Source: Dermacoccus abyssi (GTDB taxonomy: Bacteria > Actinomycetota > Actinomycetes > Actinomycetales > Dermatophilaceae). From it: a stretch of DNA of 64,000 bases. The DNA lies in NCBI RefSeq assembly GCF_034541975.1, contig NZ_JAVYJM010000001.1. One strand, written 5' to 3'. Positions within the stretch are counted from its first letter, which is position 1; every line of letters begins with the position of its first letter. Below are positions 59,464-64,000 of the stretch, piece by piece. The translations under genes were made by a program, and so were the position numbers. The notes under the pieces are model-generated. The model did not search any database, had not been told where the DNA came from, and was given only the letters and a program-made list of their open reading frames with translations.

Positions 59464-59469
59464 TAGAGT
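59464..59469 (+). promoter_or_regulatory. Candidate -10 hexamer for the methyltransferase-AftD operon
   Basis: TAGAGT lies 15 nt before a consensus AGGAGG (59485-59490), leaving a short leader with an SD in front of the ATT start proposed at 59498. Confidence 0.4.
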
Positions 59470-59497
59470 AACCGGGAGCCGAACAGGAGGTGTCCCG

Positions 59498-60355
59498 ATT
59501 CCCAGGTCTCGATGCGAGGCGTGCGGCCATGCCGTGCAGCCTTGGACACTCGGCTCATCCGTGCTCGGGCGGTGCACTCGCTGCGGGCACCTCGTGCGCT
59601 CCCTCCACGACGCGCCCGCGCGTCACCGTGAGCACGCTTACGGCGGTGACCCGACGCTCGACTCGGCGCGTCTCGCCCTGACCTACCGCACGCTCGTCGC
59701 GGACGGCGTACCCGAGTCGGTGTTCGAGATCGGCTTCGGCACCGGTGCTCTGCTGCGTCGCTTCCTCGACGGCGGAGCCAGTGTGGCGGGAGCCGATCCT
59801 GACCAGCTCGAACTCGCCGTCGATGACCGTGTGGCCCGCGAGGGGTCGCTGCACGCCTGCGGCATCGAGGACGTCACGCCCGACGCCCTGCCCGCCGGCG
59901 CCGTCGACATGGCCTACGGCATCCACGTGCTCGAGCACGTCGTCGATCCAGCCCTGACGTTGCAACGCACCCGCGACCTGTTGCGCCCCGGCGGCAGCGC
60001 GCACTTCCTCACGCCGGCCGGTGACTGGGCGGGTCTCGGCCTCGTCAAGGACGGCTGGTGGATGCTCGAGGATCCGACACACATCCGCTTCTTCACGGCG
60101 AAGTCTCTGAGCACGATGGCGCGGGACGCCGGCTTCGACTCGGTGGAGATCCGCCGCCCCGTCCTCGACTCGCTCGTCCACGGCGCCGCGAGCACGGTTC
60201 GCGTGGTGCGCCCGACCGATCGCCCGCGTGGCGTGCTCGCGCAACGCTCGACGATGGCGCTGGCCGTACTCGGTCTGCCCGGGACACTTGCAGCGCGCGC
60301 CGCCGTGCCGCGCCTGCGTCCCACGCTCCACCTCGTGGCCAGGGTTGCCTCATGA
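59498..60355 (+). CDS. Zinc-ribbon class I methyltransferase, probable AUU start
   Basis: A SAM-dependent methyltransferase of about 285 residues. The N-terminus is a zinc ribbon of two Cys pairs (CEAC and CTRC). The methyltransferase domain has VFEIGFGTGALLRRFLDGG (motif I), AYGIHVLEHVVDP and LLRPGGSAHFLTP. No ATG, GTG or TTG lies in frame between the divergent gene and the first Cys pair; the next GTG would cut off that pair. ATT 59498 sits 7 nt after a perfect AGGAGG, so it is proposed as the start. Overlaps the next gene by 4 nt. Confidence 0.75.
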   Translation: MPRSRCEACGHAVQPWTLGSSVLGRCTRCGHLVRSLHDAPARHREHAYGGDPTLDSARLALTYRTLVADGVPESVFEIGFGTGALLRRFLDGGASVAGADPDQLELAVDDRVAREGSLHACGIEDVTPDALPAGAVDMAYGIHVLEHVVDPALTLQRTRDLLRPGGSAHFLTPAGDWAGLGLVKDGWWMLEDPTHIRFFTAKSLSTMARDAGFDSVEIRRPVLDSLVHGAASTVRVVRPTDRPRGVLAQRSTMALAVLGLPGTLAARAAVPRLRPTLHLVARVAS

Positions 60356-61068
60356 GCCGCGACCTTCGCCGAAGCGTTCACCTGTTCCGCGCCTTCCTCG
60401 TGGAACAGAGCGACCCGGGGCACTTCTACGGTGAGCTGGCCCGTGACTCCGTCGCAGGAATCGCCGAGCACCTCGACCTGGACGGGGCTCACGTCCTCGA
60501 CGTCGGCGCCGGACCGGCGGAGTTCGCCGAGGCCTTCCGCGAGTCCGGTGCCACCTACGTTCCCCTCGACGCCGACCCCGACGTCGACTCGGTTCGCCAC
60601 GGTGGCGTCGTCGGGGACGCGGGGCACCTGCCGTTCGCGGACGGCTCGTTCGACGTCGTCTTCAGCTCGAACCTGTGGGAACACGTGCGCACACCGGAGG
60701 CCGTCGCCGACGAGATGCTGCGCGTCGTCGCACCCGGCGGGTTGCTCTACATCGCATACACGAACTGGCTCAGCCCGTGGGGAGGCCACGAGACGTCGCC
60801 CTGGCACTGGCTCGGCGGAGAACGTGCCGCTCGGCGGTACGAGCGCAAGCACGGACACCGGCCGAAGAACCTCATCGACGACAGCCTGTTCCGGGTGAGC
60901 GTCCGGCAGGGACTCGACTGGGCCGAGGCCGCCCGTGAATCCCGCCGGGCCGATGTTCTCGCCCTGCGTCCGCGCTACTGGCCCGATTGGGCCCGCCCGA
61001 TCCTGCGGGTGCCGGGCCTTCGGGAGATCGTGACGTGGAACCTGCTCGTCCTCGTGCGCAAGCGGTGA
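60352..61068 (+). CDS. Class I methyltransferase, Rv0224c-like
   Basis: A 238-residue SAM-dependent methyltransferase. Motif I is HVLDVGAGPAEFAEAF, the SAM-binding acidic residue is in VPLDADPDVD, and the substrate-side motif is VVFSSNLWEHVRTPEAV followed by APGGLLYIAYTNWLSPWGG. ATG 60352 overlaps the upstream stop and its own stop overlaps the AftD-like GTG. Its relatives sit close to aftD in mycobacteria (Rv0224c, from memory), which supports a joint role in envelope glycan modification. Acceptor unknown. Confidence 0.87.
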   Translation: MSRDLRRSVHLFRAFLVEQSDPGHFYGELARDSVAGIAEHLDLDGAHVLDVGAGPAEFAEAFRESGATYVPLDADPDVDSVRHGGVVGDAGHLPFADGSFDVVFSSNLWEHVRTPEAVADEMLRVVAPGGLLYIAYTNWLSPWGGHETSPWHWLGGERAARRYERKHGHRPKNLIDDSLFRVSVRQGLDWAEAARESRRADVLALRPRYWPDWARPILRVPGLREIVTWNLLVLVRKR

Positions 61069-64000
61069 GCGACTCCGCCGTCACGCCCGCCCGGGGAGGA
61101 CGCCTGCGCCGTTTCCTCGCCGACCCGCTGACGAGCGTCATCGCGGCACTCGGAGTGTTGCCGTGGTTGGTGCAGCCCGGCGTCATCCAACCGGACACGA
61201 AGATCGACCTCGTTGCCGCACCGGCCCGCTACCTCGCCCGCTCGCTCGACGCCTGGTCCGGGCATTCGGGGTTCGGCGAACTGCAGAACCAGGCGTACGG
61301 CTACCTGTTTCCCATGGGGGCGTTCTTCGCCCTAGCGGACGCGGTGAGCCTGCCCGGGTGGGCTGCGCAACGAGCCTGGTGGACGCTCATGCTCATCGTC
61401 GGTGCCTCCGGGGCCGCCCTCTTCGCGCGTCGCGTGCTGGGTGTCGGGACGGCGGCTGCGGCGCTCGCGGGAGTGCTGTACGCGCTGAGTCCGCGGGTAC
61501 TCAGTCTGCTCGCTCAACTGTCCGTCGAGACGTGGCCCGGGATGGTGATGCCTTGGCTGCTGCTTGCCGTTCACGCCCGCCGTCGTTCCGGCGGACTCTC
61601 GTGGCGGCGCTACGTCGGTGCCGTCGGCATGCTGTGCGCCGTTCTTGGTGGGGTCAACGCGACGGCGTCGCTCGTCGCCGTGCTCGGTGCGTTCGTGTTC
61701 GCCCTGGTCGTCGGTGGGGAGCGGTTGCGTGAGGATCGGAGCGTCGGTCGTCGCGATCTCGTCGGCGGACTCGCCCTGGGCGCCTTTCTCGGCTGCGCCT
61801 GGTGGCTCGGCCCGCTCGTCGTGCTCGGCCGCTACGCCTACCCGTTCCTCGATTACATCGAGACCTCTCGCATCACGACGGCCGTGACGTCCGTGCCGGG
61901 CATCCTGCGCGGCGCTTCGGACTGGGTGGCCTACATCATCGACGCCGAAGGCCACCCGGTCTGGCAGAGCGGCTGGGTCGTGGCGCAGGGCACCGCGTCG
62001 ATCGTCGCGGGCTGCCTGCTCGCCGGGGTCGGCCTTGCAGGGTTGCTCACGGCACGCACCGGAGCGGGTACTCACCGACCGGTCGTGCCCCGAGGTCTCG
62101 GTGCCATGGTGCTCGTCGGTGTCGTCGGTATGGGGGTTGCCTACGTCGGCGCCGTGCACGGCCCGTTCGCGTACACGGCGCGCGACCTCCTCGACGGTCC
62201 ACTCGCCGCTGCACGCAACGTGCACAAGCTCGACCCTCTCGTGCGACTGCCGCTCGTCATGGGCATCGCCGTCGTGGCCGAGCGGCTTCTCGCGCGCCTG
62301 CGGGACCGGGGGGCCTCCGTCACCGACGGTGTCGGGGGAGCCGCGCTGCCGACGCCCGCGGTTCGTTGGGGCGCCACAGCCCTCGCGGTGGCCGTGCTCG
62401 CCTCGATGGCACCGTTCTGGCAGGGACGTCTCGGGCACGAACCCGGCGTCACGGCATGGCCGGCCTCGCTGCGCGCCGCGGCGAAGGACATCGACGCCGC
62501 GGCCGCGCGCGACGGCGGGTCGACGCTCGTCCTGCCGAGCGCGCGCGCCGCGACCTACGCGTGGGGCACGAGTTCCGACGAACCGCTCGTCGCATTCGCT
62601 CAGAGCCCGGTGGCTGTGCGTGCCTCCGCACCGCTCGTTCACCCCGGTGCCCAACGGCTCATGGACGCCGTCGATGCTCGTGTGGCGTCGGGCGACACGG
62701 CCGGCGTCGCGAAGGCCCTGCGGCGTGCTGGCGTTGCGCGGATCGTCGTGCGCCACGGCGTCACGCCGGCGCAGCAAACAACCTCGGCGGCCCGATACGT
62801 CACGGACCTGCAGGGATCGCCGGACTTCACCGGCCACCGGGTTCACGGATCGGGGGAAACTCGCTTCGATGTGTTCGACATCGACGCGTCAACCTCGAGC
62901 GAGCGGGGCACAAAGGCCATCTCCGTCCTCGGTGGCCCCGAGTCGACTCTCTCGTTGGCCGCCGCGGGTGTCCTGCCCTCGTCGCCGCTCGTGACGGGAC
63001 GCGGGGGTGGGTGGATCACCGACGACGTCCGCAAGCGCGTTTACAACAACGGTCGCCCGCCGGCGCTCGCCTTCGGGCCGACGTTGACGGCCGGCTCGAC
63101 GAGAGACGCGCGTCCCGGCAGCAGAGACCTCGACTTCGAGGGGCGAACGGCTTCCCTCACGACGTTGGCTCTCGACGGCGTCACCGCGGTCGCGTCCGAA
63201 GGTGACGCCTCCGACCCGTTCGGCGACGTGTACCTCGGCCCGGGCACAGGGCCCGCATCAGCACTCGATGCCTCGGACGCCACGGCATGGCTCACGCCCG
63301 CCCACGAGGCGACACCGCTCGTTCTGCGGTGGGCGCGCGGCACCTCCGATGGCACCGTCATCGTGCACGGCACGAGTACCGGCAAGGCCACACTGCGCGG
63401 CTTCGAGGTCGTTGCGAACGGCCGCGCCGTCGAAGCCCGGGCGGCGGGCGAACGGGCCTGGAACGTCACCGTGCCGCGCGGCACGACACAACTCGAACTG
63501 CGCCCGAAGGCGTCGGCGCGCGACGAGTCATCGGCCGTCGGCATCAGTTCGATCGATTCCGGAGGAGCAGGGTGGCGGGCCGTCCAGGCTCTGCCGGGGC
63601 AGGTCGACACGGAGCGCAACGGCGTCCTTCTCACACGTACCCAGCCCTTCGCCGAAGGCAGAGCTCTGCGCTCCGAAGATGACGGCCAGTGGACCCGTCG
63701 GCTCACCGTGGCACGTGCTGGAACCATGGGGGTCAACCTCACCTTGAGTCATGGCGGCCATCGCGACGCCGGGAATGTCCTCTCCGTGCGTCAGCGCGAC
63801 GGCAGTTGGAAGGCCGCCTCGCTCAACGGTTCGTCGGGCTCATTAGCCCTGCCGAAGGGGAAGGTCGACCTCAAGCTTTCACCTGACGTCGAGAGTCTGC
63901 GTCTGACGCCCACCGGCGCCGACGCGCGCGCGGCGCTCGGGCTGAGGGACACCGGCGGCAGCAGCACGACTCCGCCTGCGACGACGCACGAGTCCTCCGT
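61065..64000 (+). CDS. AftD-like alpha-(1->3)-arabinofuranosyltransferase homologue, 3' end outside window
   Basis: GT-C membrane glycosyltransferase of the AftD/DUF3367 family. At least 978 residues are visible and the frame is open to the right edge. The first loop after TM1 has QPDTKIDLVAAP (candidate catalytic Asp) and the strongly conserved FGELQNQAYGYLFPMGAFF. Many helices follow to about residue 460, then an extracytoplasmic beta-rich region with a discoidin-like segment near residue 715 (DVYLGPGTG, DASDATAWLTP). GTG 61065 overlaps the methyltransferase stop (GTGA). AftD adds arabinose to mycobacterial arabinan; whether arabinose is used here is not known. Confidence 0.88.
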   Translation, partial: MSDSAVTPARGGRLRRFLADPLTSVIAALGVLPWLVQPGVIQPDTKIDLVAAPARYLARSLDAWSGHSGFGELQNQAYGYLFPMGAFFALADAVSLPGWAAQRAWWTLMLIVGASGAALFARRVLGVGTAAAALAGVLYALSPRVLSLLAQLSVETWPGMVMPWLLLAVHARRRSGGLSWRRYVGAVGMLCAVLGGVNATASLVAVLGAFVFALVVGGERLREDRSVGRRDLVGGLALGAFLGCAWWLGPLVVLGRYAYPFLDYIETSRITTAVTSVPGILRGASDWVAYIIDAEGHPVWQSGWVVAQGTASIVAGCLLAGVGLAGLLTARTGAGTHRPVVPRGLGAMVLVGVVGMGVAYVGAVHGPFAYTARDLLDGPLAAARNVHKLDPLVRLPLVMGIAVVAERLLARLRDRGASVTDGVGGAALPTPAVRWGATALAVAVLASMAPFWQGRLGHEPGVTAWPASLRAAAKDIDAAAARDGGSTLVLPSARAATYAWGTSSDEPLVAFAQSPVAVRASAPLVHPGAQRLMDAVDARVASGDTAGVAKALRRAGVARIVVRHGVTPAQQTTSAARYVTDLQGSPDFTGHRVHGSGETRFDVFDIDASTSSERGTKAISVLGGPESTLSLAAAGVLPSSPLVTGRGGGWITDDVRKRVYNNGRPPALAFGPTLTAGSTRDARPGSRDLDFEGRTASLTTLALDGVTAVASEGDASDPFGDVYLGPGTGPASALDASDATAWLTPAHEATPLVLRWARGTSDGTVIVHGTSTGKATLRGFEVVANGRAVEARAAGERAWNVTVPRGTTQLELRPKASARDESSAVGISSIDSGGAGWRAVQALPGQVDTERNGVLLTRTQPFAEGRALRSEDDGQWTRRLTVARAGTMGVNLTLSHGGHRDAGNVLSVRQRDGSWKAASLNGSSGSLALPKGKVDLKLSPDVESLRLTPTGADARAALGLRDTGGSSTTPPATTHESS

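Noticed and set aside
61802..63205. 467-codon plus-strand frame inside the AftD-like gene
   Set aside because: Arg/Ala-rich out-of-frame shadow; the AftD frame is open throughout and carries the conserved motifs.
1..64000. CRISPR arrays, insertion sequences, prophage, rRNA or attachment-site repeats
   Set aside because: Looked for spaced direct repeats, transposase or integrase motifs, and a duplicated tRNA-Leu 3' end; none was seen by eye. A repeat search by computer would be decisive.

Overview
The window is about 70% GC, densely coded, and has the gene order of a Gram-positive actinobacterium. The markers are fmt-rsmB-rpe, an FMN-riboswitch rib operon, hisEG/hisF/hisI-trpECBA-lgt-gltBD-pyk, and pdtaR/polA. 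Micrococcales, perhaps near Dermacoccaceae/Dermatophilaceae, is my best guess from gene content only. No rRNA, CRISPR array, insertion sequence or prophage is visible.

Region 1 (1-16 kb). A HAD phosphatase fragment runs off the left edge. fmt, rsmB and rpe follow. A strong hairpin then separates rpe from an FMN riboswitch that controls ribD-ribE-ribM-ribBA-ribH: the full riboflavin branch plus a PnuC-type transporter. Next come hisE-hisG, a small PH-like membrane protein and hisF, with a divergent P-loop kinase and a DinB-like protein. Two overlapping genes encode an ABC exporter whose sequence features match an asymmetric heterodimer.

Region 2 (16-39.5 kb). This holds a Nudix hydrolase, a DUF222/HNH endonuclease with a near-consensus SOS box, hisI-trpE and its membrane partner, trpCBA, a MauE/DoxX protein with a DsbA-like thioredoxin-fold protein, lgt, gltB-gltD, pyk, tRNA-Leu(CAA), a possibly frameshifted hypothetical gene, a HI0607-type shikimate dehydrogenase homologue, pdtaR, a hotdog thioesterase and polA. 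Much of it is central amino-acid and carbon metabolism.

Region 3 (39.5-64 kb) looks like a cell-envelope glycan locus. It has a sugar nucleotidyltransferase, three acyltransferase-3/SGNH fusion proteins, a Wzx-like flippase, three large GT-C-type membrane proteins (two AftD/DUF3367-like, one cut by the right edge), one GT2 and two GT4 glycosyltransferases, three methyltransferases and two small membrane proteins. The parts fit synthesis, export, extension and O-acylation of a surface polysaccharide; the product cannot be named from sequence.

Two genome-wide habits stand out. Nine genes have a TANNNT-like hexamer ending 6-7 nt before the start codon and no ribosome-binding site, as expected for leaderless transcripts; this re-sets several starts. 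Terminators are long GC-rich hairpins, mostly without U tracts. Starts were chosen from Shine-Dalgarno (SD) spacing, leaderless spacing and family length, so several differ from the longest open frame.
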